A stretch of 51,122 bases of DNA from Bordetella parapertussis (GTDB lineage: Bacteria; Pseudomonadota; Gammaproteobacteria; Burkholderiales; Burkholderiaceae_C): the NCBI GenBank assembly GCA_945878355.1, contig CAMCTC010000025.1, forward strand, positions 1 to 51,122, written 5' to 3'. Both the position numbers and the translations under genes were made by a program. This document shows positions 1-7,877 of the stretch, in pieces; the first letter of the stretch is position 1; every line of letters starts with the position of its first letter. The notes below the pieces were generated by a model that was not told the DNA's origin, ran no database searches, and saw only the letters and a program-made list of their open reading frames with translations.

Positions 1-374
1 CACAGAAACATGCGGCCGACCGATTCCATACAGAGCCTCCTCTTCATCGACGATTGTCCGCTTCGGATGGCCGATGGCAGTTGACGGGCACACTCGCCAA
101 AAACGACACTTCACCGGCGAATAGACGCGGGTCTTGACCGGCGTTCACAATCGGCCAAGCTGGCCATGTGATCACGATCGCGTCGAACCCGATTGGTTGA
201 CGCGATGCCAAGGCTGGCGTGATCGCTTGAACCCGATCAGTTTCCGAAATTTCCTGGGTGCCCGGCGAAGAAAAACTGAAAGCCAATTTCGGACCGGCCA
301 GGCGATCCTGATCTCCGGGAGTGATCCATTGGCACGGCAAGGCTGGCCCGCACAGGCCCTATGCTCCCAGCACC
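1..374. other. gene-free left edge
   Basis: I recognise no gene here. Open frames exist on both strands, but their translations have the arginine- and proline-rich composition typical of antisense reading in GC-rich DNA. The right end carries the untranslated upstream region of the EamA-type gene. Confidence 0.4.
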
Positions 375-1328
375 ATGTCACCCGCAACCTCCCCCGAAAC
401 CGGCACCGTGCTTGCCTGGGCCTGGATCGCCATCGTGCTGGCGGCCGCACTTGCGCAGACGGCGCGCAACGTGGCGCAGCGCTCGCTGGTGGCGCAGGCG
501 GGCACGCTGGGCGCCACGCTGGCGCGCTTTCTGTACGGGCTGCCGTTTGCAGCGGCCTGGGTGCTGACGCTGCATGCGCTGCCGGCCACGGCAGCGCCGG
601 TGCCGGTGTGGCATGCGGGCTACTTTGCCTGGGTGCTGCTGGGCGCGGTGAGCCAGTTGGCGGCCACGGCGTTCTTGCTGCTGGCGATGAAACAGCGCAA
701 CTTCGTGGTGGGCGTGGCGTTCTCCAAGACCGACGCGCTGCAAGTGGCGGTGTTTGCGACCCTGTTTTTACATGAGCTGCCCGGGTGGGTGACGCTGCTG
801 GCCATCGGGCTGGCCACGACGGGCGTGGTGATGCTGTCGGTACCGCGCAAGGCGGTGGCCGCATCGGTGGCGGGCGACGCGCACGCCTGGGCCGGGCTGG
901 CTGCGCTGTATGGGCTGGCGTCGGGCGCAGGCTTTGCGTTGGCGGCCGTGGGCTACCGCGGTGCGTCGCTGCAATTACCGGGCGTGTCGCCCTGGCTGTC
1001 GGGTGGCTGGGGCGTGCTGTGGGCGCAGGCCATGCAGACACTGCTGCTGGGCGGCTGGCTGGTGTGGCGCTCACCGGCCTCGCTGCGCGCCACGGCCACG
1101 GCCTGGCGCGTGTCGCTGGTGGCCGGCTCGGCCGGGGCACTGGCATCGGTCGGCTGGTTCACCGCTTTCGCGCTCACATCGGCGGCCAACGTCCGCACGC
1201 TGGGCATGGTGGAGGTGGTGTTCAGTTACCTGGTGTCGCACAAGCTGCTGCGCGAGCGGCTGGACCCGACCGAGAAGGCTGGCCTGCTGTTGGTACTGCT
1301 GGGCGTGGGCGTGCTCGCATTTTCATAG
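375..1328 (+). CDS. EamA/DMT-family membrane transporter
   Basis: This is a 317-residue inner-membrane protein of the drug/metabolite transporter superfamily, whose members export or exchange small metabolites. The translation shows about ten hydrophobic segments in two halves, as in EamA proteins, with short basic loops such as MKQRNFVVG in the first half and a C-terminal helix ending LLLVLLGVGVLAFS. I chose the ATG at 375. The frame is open to 321, but the extra 18 residues are charged and proline-rich and do not precede a membrane helix in this family. Its neighbours give no hint of the substrate. It reads toward the decayed island and appears to be an ordinary core-type gene at the island edge. 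Confidence 0.85.
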   Translation: MSPATSPETGTVLAWAWIAIVLAAALAQTARNVAQRSLVAQAGTLGATLARFLYGLPFAAAWVLTLHALPATAAPVPVWHAGYFAWVLLGAVSQLAATAFLLLAMKQRNFVVGVAFSKTDALQVAVFATLFLHELPGWVTLLAIGLATTGVVMLSVPRKAVAASVAGDAHAWAGLAALYGLASGAGFALAAVGYRGASLQLPGVSPWLSGGWGVLWAQAMQTLLLGGWLVWRSPASLRATATAWRVSLVAGSAGALASVGWFTAFALTSAANVRTLGMVEVVFSYLVSHKLLRERLDPTEKAGLLLVLLGVGVLAFS

Positions 1329-1531
1329 CGGGAGGTCTCCACTTCACGGCAAGGCCGGCTACTCTTTTTCGAAACAGAGCCTGTGCGGCTCTGCCGTTTA
1401 GTGTGGAACCTGATCCGAGTGGTGGTGCAGTGAACCGCGCGCTAGCGGGTTACTCCTGTCAAAAGTGGCTCAATTTCCGGTCGGCGCCAACATTAGCTCA
1501 ATTCAAAAACGAGCCGCTCGAGCAGAAATTA

Positions 1532-1805
1532 TTAGGAAGGATCGCCAAACTTCAAAAGGACGTCACCTACGATACTTGCAATTTTCCACGCCAAGTACGG
1601 TGGTACTGCATTGCCAACTTGCGTATATTGTGAAGTGCGGTTACCAAGAAACACATAACTATCCGGGAATGTTTGCAAACGAGCTGCTTCTCGAACCGTT
1701 AAAGTGCGACACTGCGTCGGATCCGGATGAATGAAGGCATGACCATCCTTTCCAATATGGCTGGTAACTGTCATACCGCATCGGTTTGAAAGTTGTACGC
1801 GAAAT
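1532..1805 (-). pseudogene. C-terminal remnant of a cytosine-5 DNA methyltransferase
   Basis: About 90 codons of the C-terminus of a Dcm-type C5 methyltransferase survive. The visible family landmarks are [18 protein letters not shown], then the motif IX-X stretch [16 protein letters not shown] and [15 protein letters not shown]. The SAM-binding FxGxG motif, the catalytic PC motif and the target-recognition region are all absent, so the protein cannot methylate DNA. Homology begins at about 1805, directly next to the truncated Cap15-like gene on the same strand. A deletion has therefore joined the 3' part of this gene to the 5' part of that one. An ATG at 1774 could start a short peptide, but I regard it as dead. 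Confidence 0.8.
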
Positions 1806-2063
1806 CTCCGGAATGCCCAACATCTTGTTGAGCCAGCGCCACACGAACCGGTTGAACAGCCAGTAGAGAACGGCATACACGAGGCCCGTGGATACGGTGA
1901 ACGCAACCATCTTGGCCTGGATGGATGCCGTCAGCAGCGGCCAGCCACTGGCCCAGGTGATGACGCTGGTGAGGATGGGCGCCAGAACCACGGATGCGAA
2001 GCCGAGCCAACGGCCGATTTCCGCGCGCTTGTGGCCGATGATGGCGTACTCATGTGCAGTCAT
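1800..2063 (-). pseudogene. truncated Cap15-like (2TM, S-2TM-beta) CBASS effector
   Basis: The ATG at 2063 follows a good ribosome site (AAGGGA) 20 bp after the CD-NTase stop. About 88 residues look like the start of a Cap15-type CBASS effector: an amphipathic lead, one helix WLGFASVVLAPILTSVITWA, a second helix [18 protein letters not shown], and then the linker [12 protein letters not shown]. In this family that linker runs into a cyclophilin-like beta barrel that binds the cyclic nucleotide. Here the reading changes right after PEIS into methyltransferase sequence in another frame, and the open frame runs on as junk to 1659. The membrane part is complete and the sensing barrel is lost. The family call rests on position, the two TM helices and the IPxxS linker. 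Confidence 0.7.
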
Positions 2064-2083
2064 GTCGTTCCCTTGTGCCGAGC

Positions 2084-3502
2084 CTACCAACGCTTCTTCG
2101 CGCTCTTGAGGCGACGCCAGGCGGGGTTGTTGGAGCTCGGCGGCCCCAGATGCTTGATGTCACGTACCGTCACGGGCATACGTCGCACGGCGTAGACCGA
2201 ACCGTGAACCCGGATCACGCAATCCATGTGGTGGAGCCCGACGTATGCCGTCTTTTCTTCGACGCTGAACATCCGGGCTCCAGGCCAGCGGTGGCCGAGA
2301 TCCCCGATCAACGCCGACTCCTGGCCTTCGTTCCGCACGGTCCACTCCACCGTGGCCATGTCAGGCACAACGTGGGGGTTGGTGATGCTGAAGACCAGAT
2401 CGCAGTCTCGCGCGACTCCGGAAACGCCGTTCATGTGGCTGGCCACATGACGACGCGGCTTGCGAGCAAAGACGTCGACGCGGATCTCGGGCAAGACCAT
2501 CAAGGCCCGTCCGGCCGGGTTGACGACCTCCACTTCTTCGGCTTCAGGCAGAGGCATCAGGAAGGAACACGCCTGCGACCAGGCCAACGACGCTGAAACC
2601 TCATCTTCAGCCGTTGCGGCTGCCTCGGCGGCGTCTCGAAGGGCCTGCCACCGACTCAGGAAGGCGTCCCACTGGTCCGCCGCGATTCGATTCAGGTCCT
2701 CGCCTTCATCGATGGGGTTGGGCACTACGGGATCCCTGAGCAGCCTCTCGTGAACGTCCCGAATCACGGTCCTCAAGGCGTCGTCGTCGGCCTCCCGCTC
2801 CCACAGCCGGCCCAGCTGGCGCATGAAGGCGCAATGGCTGTTCGCGACGAGGACGCTCAGCATCACCGAGGACGGCCTGGCATCCGGCGCATCACGAAAC
2901 CCGACAGCCGCCCATGCCTTCAGGTAGCGGATGAGACGCCGCATCTGGTCCCGGTCCTCGCCATCAGCAATGCCCTTGAACCACTTGTACAGGGGCTTGG
3001 GATCCCGGTCTTCCCAGCCGTGTTCCAGATGCGCAAGCCGGCGTCGGTCGCGCCGGCGGTCAAGGTGGTAGGTCGGCGTGTCGATGTGGAACTGCTGCTC
3101 GTACACCGCGCGAGAGCAGCGGTCCTTCGGTGGTTCGACGACCTCGACCATTGTCCTTGTCCGGGTCTTGAAGGCATGCAGTTCGCGCTGGACCCAGTCC
3201 CTCAGTCGGCGCGGCGTCGGTTCGACGTTTTGCTCGCCGGCGTCCCATTCGAAGTACACGCCCAGATCGACGTCATACCGCTCGCCCTTGTGGACGGGCT
3301 TGATGATCGTGGCGTACTTGTACGAGCCCTGCAGCCAGGTGCTGGCCGCATAGCCGTGCCGCTGCGACAGTTCGCATTTCAGATGCTCAGCGAGCTCGTT
3401 CCGCTGAGTCTGAAGGAACTCCACCTACTCGGTCGATGGCGTCACCCTCGCGTAGAGCGTTTGTTCAGCCGCTCCGTTGAAGAGCCTGGAAGCCAAGCCC
3501 AT
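2084..3502 (-). pseudogene. CBASS CD-NTase interrupted by an in-frame amber codon
   Basis: This is a CD-NTase, which makes cyclic oligonucleotide alarms on phage infection. From the ATG at 3502 (GGGAGG site 6 nt upstream) the frame reads 25 codons ending TPSTE and meets TAG at 3425-3427. It then continues in the same frame as VEFLQTQRNELAEHLK. After the stop come the nucleotidyltransferase GS motif (LQGSYKY, about residue 59 of the full frame), the YDVDLGV metal-binding acidic pair (about 77 and 79) and a third acidic residue in QFHIDTPTY (about 141). The last ~100 residues resemble the AGS-C nucleotide-sensor domain. The full frame has 472 codons plus the final stop, including the amber. A GTG just after the TAG could reinitiate, giving a 446-residue protein that keeps the GS and DxD motifs. 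The amber most simply arose from CAG. Confidence 0.8.
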
Positions 3503-3566
3503 CAGCAACCTCCCGGGCGTGTTCGCCCGACTTGAAATCGGCAGACCTTCGACATCGGGCCGCCTC

Positions 3567-4142
3567 TCACAGGATTGCCCGGTAGCCACTCAGCGCCTGA
3601 GTCGTCTGGGCGAGGCCCTGGCGCAGGAGCACGTCGAGGTATGCATCGACTGTCATGGGAGGGTTCTTCAACTGGCCGCGTTATCGTTGAGCCGCGGCGA
3701 TGACGGCGGCAGGATCGAGGTCGAAGAGGTTGTCGATGAACAGGTCCGGGTGCTGCGCTTCGATACCGAACGGCTCCAGCGCGTCGGCGGGAAAGTCCTT
3801 CTCGTTGAAGGTCACGATGACGCTGGCGCCGCATCGAATCGCTGCGGCAAGAACGTGCCGGTCGTCCGGATCGGGAAGGTGTAGATTTTCAGCGATGGCC
3901 TCGTGGCCAACGACCAGCGCATCCGGGATCGCCTGGTCCATGAGGTCCGAAGTCCGGTTCAGCTGCTCGACAGTCAGATCAGGCCGATCGCGAAGCAGGC
4001 TGCGCCTCCACTCGTCGTGGATCTGCGAACTCCACCGCGCCCTGAAGCGGCCAGACAGACCCAGCCACATCAGGAAGTCTCGCAACGGCGCTGGGTAGAG
4101 CACGCAGGCGTCGTAGACCACGGTGAAGTTCGAGTGCCTCAT
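3567..4142 (-). pseudogene. PIN-domain toxin (PIN/HTH pair) with an in-frame ochre codon
   Basis: This is a PIN-fold ribonuclease toxin. The first 153 residues begin NFTVVYDACVLYPAPL, where the Asp of YDA is the first acidic site. They continue with LPDPDDRHVLAAAI and VTFNEKDF, which hold the other conserved acids. A TAA at 3681-3683 stops the frame after IAAAQR. The same frame then continues for 37 codons as RGQLKNPPMTVDAYLDVLLR and on to a TGA at 3567, which matches the usual C-terminal tail of this family. The stop sits where homologues, as I recall them, have Gln, so CAA to TAA is the likely change. The catalytic core is intact, so the shortened product might still fold. It overlaps the antitoxin by 4 bp. 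Confidence 0.8.
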
Positions 4143-4606
4143 TCGTAGCCCATGCGCAGGTCTTGAGCCTGCTGCGCCAGAGCCTCCATCGCCGCGTGGC
4201 TGGCCTTCTCCCGCTCCTCCCGATATCCCATCAGGTCAGCAAAGAGCACACGCCGATGCTTGCCAGTCTTGTGGAACGGCAGAACGCCCTCCTCGAGCAG
4301 CTTGACGAGGTGGGGCCGCGAGACATTCAGCATATCTGCCGCCTCCTGGGTGGTCAGCTCGGCATGGATCGGCACGACTTTGACGGCATTGCCGTCGGCG
4401 AGCTCGGTCAGGATGTCGACGAGTAGCCTCAGCGCAGACGTTGGCAGCTCGACCTGGTGGGCCTTGTTCTTCTCGTCATAGATCTGGATGCGCTGAATCT
4501 CGCCATGCGTCGCGAGGTACGCAGCCAGCGCACGCTGGCCCTTGGCTGCGGCCTGCACCTCTTGCGCGAGCGGCAAGGTCGTACGGGACAGGTCGTTTGT
4601 GGTCAT
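4139..4606 (-). CDS. HTH (excisionase-like) antitoxin of a PIN toxin
   Basis: This 155-residue protein is the antitoxin and likely autorepressor of the PIN toxin that follows it with an ATGA-type 4-bp overlap. Residues 1-85 form an acidic or neutral N-terminal part of unknown fold. Residues ~86-135 contain an excisionase/MerR-like helix-turn-helix, read from LTTQEAADMLNVSRPHLVKL with the wing residues GVLPFHKTGKHRRV. The C-terminus (REEREKASHAAMEAL) is helical and probably wraps the toxin. The start at 4606 has a GGAGG site and a well-formed promoter upstream. The gene looks intact even though its partner carries a stop codon. Confidence 0.85.
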   Translation of the reverse strand: MTTNDLSRTTLPLAQEVQAAAKGQRALAAYLATHGEIQRIQIYDEKNKAHQVELPTSALRLLVDILTELADGNAVKVVPIHAELTTQEAADMLNVSRPHLVKLLEEGVLPFHKTGKHRRVLFADLMGYREEREKASHAAMEALAQQAQDLRMGYE

Positions 4607-4629
4607 GGTGGCCTCCGGGATGCGTTGAC

Positions 4630-4669
4630 ATCATATTCGAAACAAACGAAACTCGCAACATTCGAAACG
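4630..4669 (-). promoter_or_regulatory. promoter and TTCGAA operator of the HTH/PIN operon
   Basis: On the minus strand a -35 box TTGCGA (4653-4658) lies exactly 17 bp from a -10 box TATGAT (4630-4635). Two TTCGAA palindromes (4636-4641 and 4661-4666), each inside ATTCGAAAC, lie 25 bp apart over the -35/-10 region, with a third half-like ACGAAAC between them. This is a typical layout for antitoxin autoregulation. The boxes and repeats are read directly; binding is inferred. Confidence 0.6.
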
Positions 4670-4685
4670 CGAGGAGCGTCCGTCC

Positions 4686-4965
4686 ATGAACTACAGCCAG
4701 AAGATCCAGCGCTTGAAAGATCGTCGCCAGGGCCTGTACAGCCGTGACGGGGTCTTCGACTTCGTGGAGGCGATCAAGGCCACCGCCAAGGTCGAGAAGT
4801 TCCAGCAACTGGCCGGGCCCGCGGCGGTCAAGTACGCGATCGGTGCCATGCAGGCCGTCGACTCGGAGTACACCCTGAAGTCCTATGCGGAGGGCAACCG
4901 GGTGCGGGATCGGCTTGCCGAAGGGTTGAGCACGGCCGGCATCCCTGCCGTCTTCGACTACCAGT
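4686..4965 (+). pseudogene. 5' remnant of a second nucleotidyltransferase gene
   Basis: About 93 codons from the ATG at 4686 (GAGGAG-like site upstream) encode a soluble N-terminus that includes KYAIGAMQAVDSEYT and NRVRDRLAEGLSTAGIPAVF and ends DYQ. In defence-type nucleotidyltransferases this pattern (paired helices, then an aromatic-x-Q) immediately precedes the catalytic GS motif. Here the GS and acidic residues are missing because a deletion joins the frame to a SAM-synthetase-like gene at about 4965. Without the GS motif the family call rests only on this lead-in and remains moderate. If translated, the frame runs out of homology into an unrelated reading that ends at 5177. Confidence 0.5.
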
Positions 4966-5979
4966 GCACTGGTCGGCGTGGAGGTCGCCGTCCACCGCGA
5001 CCATGTGTACGTGACGGGTCGCATTGGCTGCAACGACGCGCAAAGCATCGACGTGACGGCAATCGTTCGCGAGGTGTACCGCAGTGCGGGCTATCACGAG
5101 GGCTGGTATCCATCCCCTGCCGACGTGCAGGTGGTGTCCAATCTTTGCCTGGGGCCGCTCGAGGACGGGGAAGCTGAGTTCAGGGACCTGTCAGATGACC
5201 AGGCCATTTGCATCGGCTACGCCAACGACATCGCCGCCACAAACCATTTACCGGTCGAGCAATGGTTGGTCGGCAGGCTCGCCAAGCGCCTGTATGCGCT
5301 GAAAGACCTGAGCCCTGAACTGCAACTCGGCCCGGACGGCAAGGTGATGATCATCATCGAGCAGGACGACGCGGGTGACCAGTGTCGCTGGGGGCTTGCC
5401 GGCTTCAGTTGCTCGCTGCAGCAAAAGACCGCATCGGACGAGGTGGCGCTACACCGTGCAGTGCGCCTGGCGCTGCAAGACGAGCTTGCCCTTGCCGCGC
5501 AAGAACTGCCAGGCTTGAGCGTCACGCTGCCCGAGCAGATGACGGTCAACGGCGCGGGCTCGTTTGAGGTGGGCGGGCCAGAGGGCGACAACGGCCTGTC
5601 GGGCAAGAAGCTCGTGGTCGACGCCTATGGCCCAAGAATCGCCATCGGCGGCGGCGCATGGTCGGGCAAAGACTTCTTCAAGGCAGACCGCGCTGGCGGC
5701 CTGCACGCCAGGAGGCTGGCGAAGGCCATCGTTCGCCTGGGCTTGGCGACCGAGGCCACGGTGACCTTGGGATGGCTTCCAGGCGACCGCTCGGCCCGAC
5801 TGATCCGCGTCGCCGGCCAAGCCGGGCAACTGCTCGATGCAGCGCTGCTGGAGAAGAGTTTCGATCTGAGCCTGAAACGCAGCGGAACGTGTTTTCCGGT
5901 CGACGACTTGGTGCAGGTGGCTAGGTGGGGACATTTTTCGTCACCCGATTTGCCGTGGGAGGCCATCGAACTCATTTGA
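4966..5979 (+). pseudogene. N-terminally truncated S-adenosylmethionine synthetase (MetK) paralogue
   Basis: The region reads as a divergent MetK missing its N-terminus. Family landmarks run in order: VAVHRDHVYVTGRIGC and IVREVYRSAGY of the first domain, then GGPEGDNGLSGKKLVVDAYG and GGGAWSGKDFFKADR. The last two correspond to the GGPxGDxGLTGRK and GGGAFSGKDPSKVDR signatures that bind ATP, phosphate and metal. The C-terminus GHFSSPDLPWEAIEL is complete. The first signature (GHPDK), which holds a catalytic His and metal Asp, is absent and replaced by the nucleotidyltransferase lead-in. A GTG at 4978 would give a 333-residue protein, but without GHPDK it should not make SAM. The sequence is far from housekeeping MetK, so it was a paralogue. 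Confidence 0.75.
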
Positions 5980-6024
5980 GGGCGACGACCCGGGCTGGGC
6001 GCGGCCGGCATCAATTCGCGGGCT
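5971..6024 (+). repeat. direct repeat A, copy 1
   Basis: These 54 bases recur at 6616-6669 with two mismatches. The copy overlaps the stop of the SAM-synthetase-like gene. In copy 2 the sequence sits in a short frame reading EGDDPGWAPPASIRGLR before a stop, so it looks like the 3' end of a lost gene. It is the first segment of a collapsed duplicate (A-B-C) of the TA block downstream. Confidence 0.85.
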
Positions 6025-6145
6025 TGATCAACTTGCACCAGATCGACATGGGCGAGGCCAGCGCGCTGGTGTTGGCGCAGCAGTTGGCGACCCAGGGCAC
6101 ACCGGCCCTGCTGCTGATCGACGGGCACCGCGGGCTGCAGGCAGC
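6024..6145 (+). repeat. direct repeat B, fragment of the DUF3368 toxin gene
   Basis: These 122 bases match 7366-7487 inside the DUF3368/PIN toxin gene with about seven mismatches. They encode the conserved block beginning INLHQIDMGEASAL. The copy has no start codon of its own and no gene continuity, so it is a dead fragment. It abuts repeat A at a short GGGC/TTGAT junction. Confidence 0.85.
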
Positions 6146-6183
6146 GCATCGGGTGTCATCAGGCCATATTGAACGCGCTCAAC

Positions 6184-6231
6184 AAACAGGCATCGGCATA
6201 GGCGCGACGCATCAGGCGCCGCTCCAATCAT
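6184..6231. repeat. direct repeat C, antitoxin end and PIN-toxin start
   Basis: These 48 bases match 8454-8501 with two mismatches. On the minus strand they hold the last codons of the antitoxin-like gene (SGA, TGA) overlapping an ATG that begins MRRAYADAC, which resembles the first residues of a PIN toxin. The toxin frame dies after 16 codons. Both copies therefore carry the antitoxin-toxin overlap of a TA operon whose toxin has been deleted. Confidence 0.75.
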
Positions 6232-6490
6232 TGCGCAGTGCCTGTATGCGCGCTTCGGCCTCTGCCGGGTCAGCCGTGGGCAAGGCGAGAAACGCGGGCG
6301 AAGCCAGCAGCGCGCGAAGCTTATCGATGCTGCCAACGCCGGCTCCAGCCGGTGCATCACCGCCCGGCCGCCCCGGCTCGGGCGCAGGCTCCAGCAGGGT
6401 GACGAGCACCGGCACCGGCCTGCCCTTGGCGAGCGCTGGCGGCAGTTGGACTTGCCCATTGGGTTGCATCGTGGCGTGGACGGTCAGCAT
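6212..6490 (-). CDS. orphan antitoxin-like protein of a lost PIN toxin
   Basis: This is a 92-residue protein starting at the ATG at 6490. The N-terminus MLTVHATMQPNGQVQLPPAL and the following RPVPVLVTLLEP form the short beta-rich segment seen in AbrB-like and DUF104-like antitoxins. The middle is proline-, glycine- and alanine-rich. The end, LRNDWSGA, is helical and would contact the toxin. The TGA overlaps an ATG whose frame reads MRRAYADAC, so the operon once continued with a PIN toxin that is now cut off. I see no strong ribosome site at 6490, and an upstream ATG at 6535 is possible. Its present role, if any, would be as a free repressor. Confidence 0.6.
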   Translation of the reverse strand: MLTVHATMQPNGQVQLPPALAKGRPVPVLVTLLEPAPEPGRPGGDAPAGAGVGSIDKLRALLASPAFLALPTADPAEAEARIQALRNDWSGA

Positions 6491-6615
6491 GTTTTGTGAC
6501 TGCTTCAAGACTCGAACAAGGCGTTGGCGATACATGGATCACGGCGACCCGGGCGCAATAGACGACTTATCTCCAAACCATCGTTCTAGCTCAGTTTCAT
6601 CGAAGTATGGCAGGA

Positions 6616-6669
6616 CTCACTTGAGGGCGACGACCCGGGCTGGGCGCCGCCGGCATCAATTCGCGGGCT
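6616..6669 (+). repeat. direct repeat A, copy 2
   Basis: This is the partner of 5971-6024, 54 bases with two mismatches. Read as coding it gives SLEGDDPGWAPPASIRGLR followed by TGA, so it is probably the 3' end of a deleted gene. It lies 90 bp upstream of the UPF0175 antitoxin gene. Confidence 0.85.
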
Positions 6670-6757
6670 GCGCTGACGCCTGTTGGCAGCCGATGCCACA
6701 CCGAAGACTGCGCCTGACTGCTAGACTGGCAATGTTCCTACATCAAGGGAGAACTTC

Positions 6758-7108
6758 ATGCAGACCATCAACGTGCGGCAGCTCAAATCGAACCCGTCCA
6801 CCGCACTGCGCGACGCACGCACCGACATGGTGGTCGTGATGAACCGCGACAAGCCGGATGCGGTGATGATCGGCTTCGAGCAGCTCGATGGACTGCCTGA
6901 CTTCGTCCATGTGCGCCAGGCCATGGCGGTCAGCCTGTTCAAGGACAGGCTGATATCGGTCGCTGGCGCCGCCAAGCTCGCCAACGAACCCCTCGGCGTG
7001 ATGCTCACCCGCCTGGCCCGCCTGGGTGTGCCGGTGGCTGACTACGACGCCCCGGCTCTTGCCGCCGAGGTGGCGCAGGGCGTAGCCTGGCTGCAAGCCG
7101 GCGCATGA
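6758..7108 (+). CDS. UPF0175-type antitoxin
   Basis: This is a 116-residue antitoxin paired with the DUF3368 PIN toxin downstream. The N-terminal ~50 residues (MQTINVRQLKSNPSTALRDA, then VMNRDKPDAVMIGFEQL) form a Phd/YefM-like DNA-binding fold. The second half (MAVSLFKDRLISVAGAAKLA, then LGVMLTRLARLGVPVADYD) is the UPF0175 domain, which contains a helix-turn-helix. The ATG at 6758 has an AGGGAGA site. The stop overlaps the toxin ATG by four bases, so the two are translationally coupled. The gene looks intact. Confidence 0.85.
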   Translation: MQTINVRQLKSNPSTALRDARTDMVVVMNRDKPDAVMIGFEQLDGLPDFVHVRQAMAVSLFKDRLISVAGAAKLANEPLGVMLTRLARLGVPVADYDAPALAAEVAQGVAWLQAGA

Positions 7109-7653
7109 GGCCAGACCAGCGCCGGGTGGTCATTGCCGATGCCGGGCCGCTGATCGGCCTAGCGCGCATCGGGCGACTGGATTTGCTACCCCGGCTATTC
7201 GGCACGGTCAGCGTGACCCGGTGGGTGGCCGACGAGGTCCTGAACGGGGGTGAGTTCCCGGACTTGGCGGCGCTCAAGGCGGCCTTCACTGAGCCCTGGC
7301 TGCATGTTGCCGACCTGGCTGACACGGATGCCGATGCCGAGGCAAGCCTGGAGGAATGCCGGGCGTTGATCAACCTGCACCAGATCGACATGGGCGAGGC
7401 CAGCGCGCTGGTGTTGGCTCAGCAGTTGGCGACCCGGGGCACAGCAGCCCTGCTGCTGATCGACGAGCACCGCGGGCGGCAGGCAGCACAGCACTGCCAA
7501 GTGGCCATCATCGGCACGGCGGGTTTGTTGGTGCTGGCCAAACAGGCCGGCGCGGTCGACAAGGTCCGGCCGCTGTTGCTGGCGCTGCGCGAGGGTGGCT
7601 ATTTCCTGAGCGACCGCTTGGTCGAGGCAGTGCTCGCGCAGTCGGGCGAATAG
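7105..7653 (+). CDS. DUF3368 PIN-domain toxin
   Basis: This is a 182-residue PIN-fold ribonuclease of the DUF3368 type, expected to cleave RNA when released from its antitoxin. The first acidic residue is in VIADAGPLIGLARI near residue 13. EVLNGGEF gives the second acidic patch. The segment MGEASALVLAQQL and the later LLLIDEHRGR supply the conserved Glu and Asp residues of the active site. The C-terminus GGYFLSDRLVEAVL matches the family ending. The ATG overlaps the antitoxin stop. A 122-bp piece of this gene is duplicated at 6024-6145. Confidence 0.85.
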   Translation: MRPDQRRVVIADAGPLIGLARIGRLDLLPRLFGTVSVTRWVADEVLNGGEFPDLAALKAAFTEPWLHVADLADTDADAEASLEECRALINLHQIDMGEASALVLAQQLATRGTAALLLIDEHRGRQAAQHCQVAIIGTAGLLVLAKQAGAVDKVRPLLLALREGGYFLSDRLVEAVLAQSGE

Positions 7654-7840
7654 AGGGACAGCCCTTGCAGGTCGAGCTTCGACCTACCGGGTGTGTAGTT
7701 GACAAGTGCGGCCAACGCGCTGGTGTCGCACCTTCATCCGGGCGTCGCCGTGCTTGATTCCGGGCTCCGGCATGGGGGTGAGCAGTTCGGCTGCTCGCGA
7801 ATGCTCGACTGTTTCGATCAAGCAATCTTTGGTCGTCATT
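7654..7840. other. gene-free spacer before YefM
   Basis: I see no gene in this stretch between the DUF3368 toxin and the YefM operator. It has no repeat shared with the rest of the window that I could recognise. Confidence 0.4.
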
Positions 7841-7860
7841 TTGTACAATATTCCTGTCCA
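7841..7860 (+). promoter_or_regulatory. YefM-type operator
   Basis: The palindrome TTGTACAA at 7841-7848 contains the TGTACA core known from YefM-YoeB operators. A second imperfect core, TGTCCA, lies at 7855-7860, 13 bp further on, resembling the long and short repeat pair of the E. coli operator. TACAAT at 7844-7849 could serve as the -10 box. It lies 18-37 bp upstream of the yefM start. Confidence 0.6.
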
Positions 7861-7877
7861 ACTAGAGAAAGTTCGCG

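Noticed and set aside
172..1146. 324-codon minus-strand open frame over the EamA-type gene
   Set aside because: It is almost only Pro, Arg, Ala and Ser, typical of antisense reading in GC-rich DNA.
3425..3683. Stop-codon reassignment (TAG/TAA read as Gln)
   Set aside because: Many other genes in the window end normally at TAA or TAG, so recoding is not plausible; two nonsense changes explain the pattern.
4978..5979. Intact housekeeping metK
   Set aside because: The GHPDK first signature is missing and the remaining sequence is strongly divergent, so this is a truncated paralogue.
5925..6839. 304-codon plus-strand open frame across the repeats
   Set aside because: It runs through unrelated repeat fragments and over the antisense of the antitoxin-like gene, and contains no recognisable domain.
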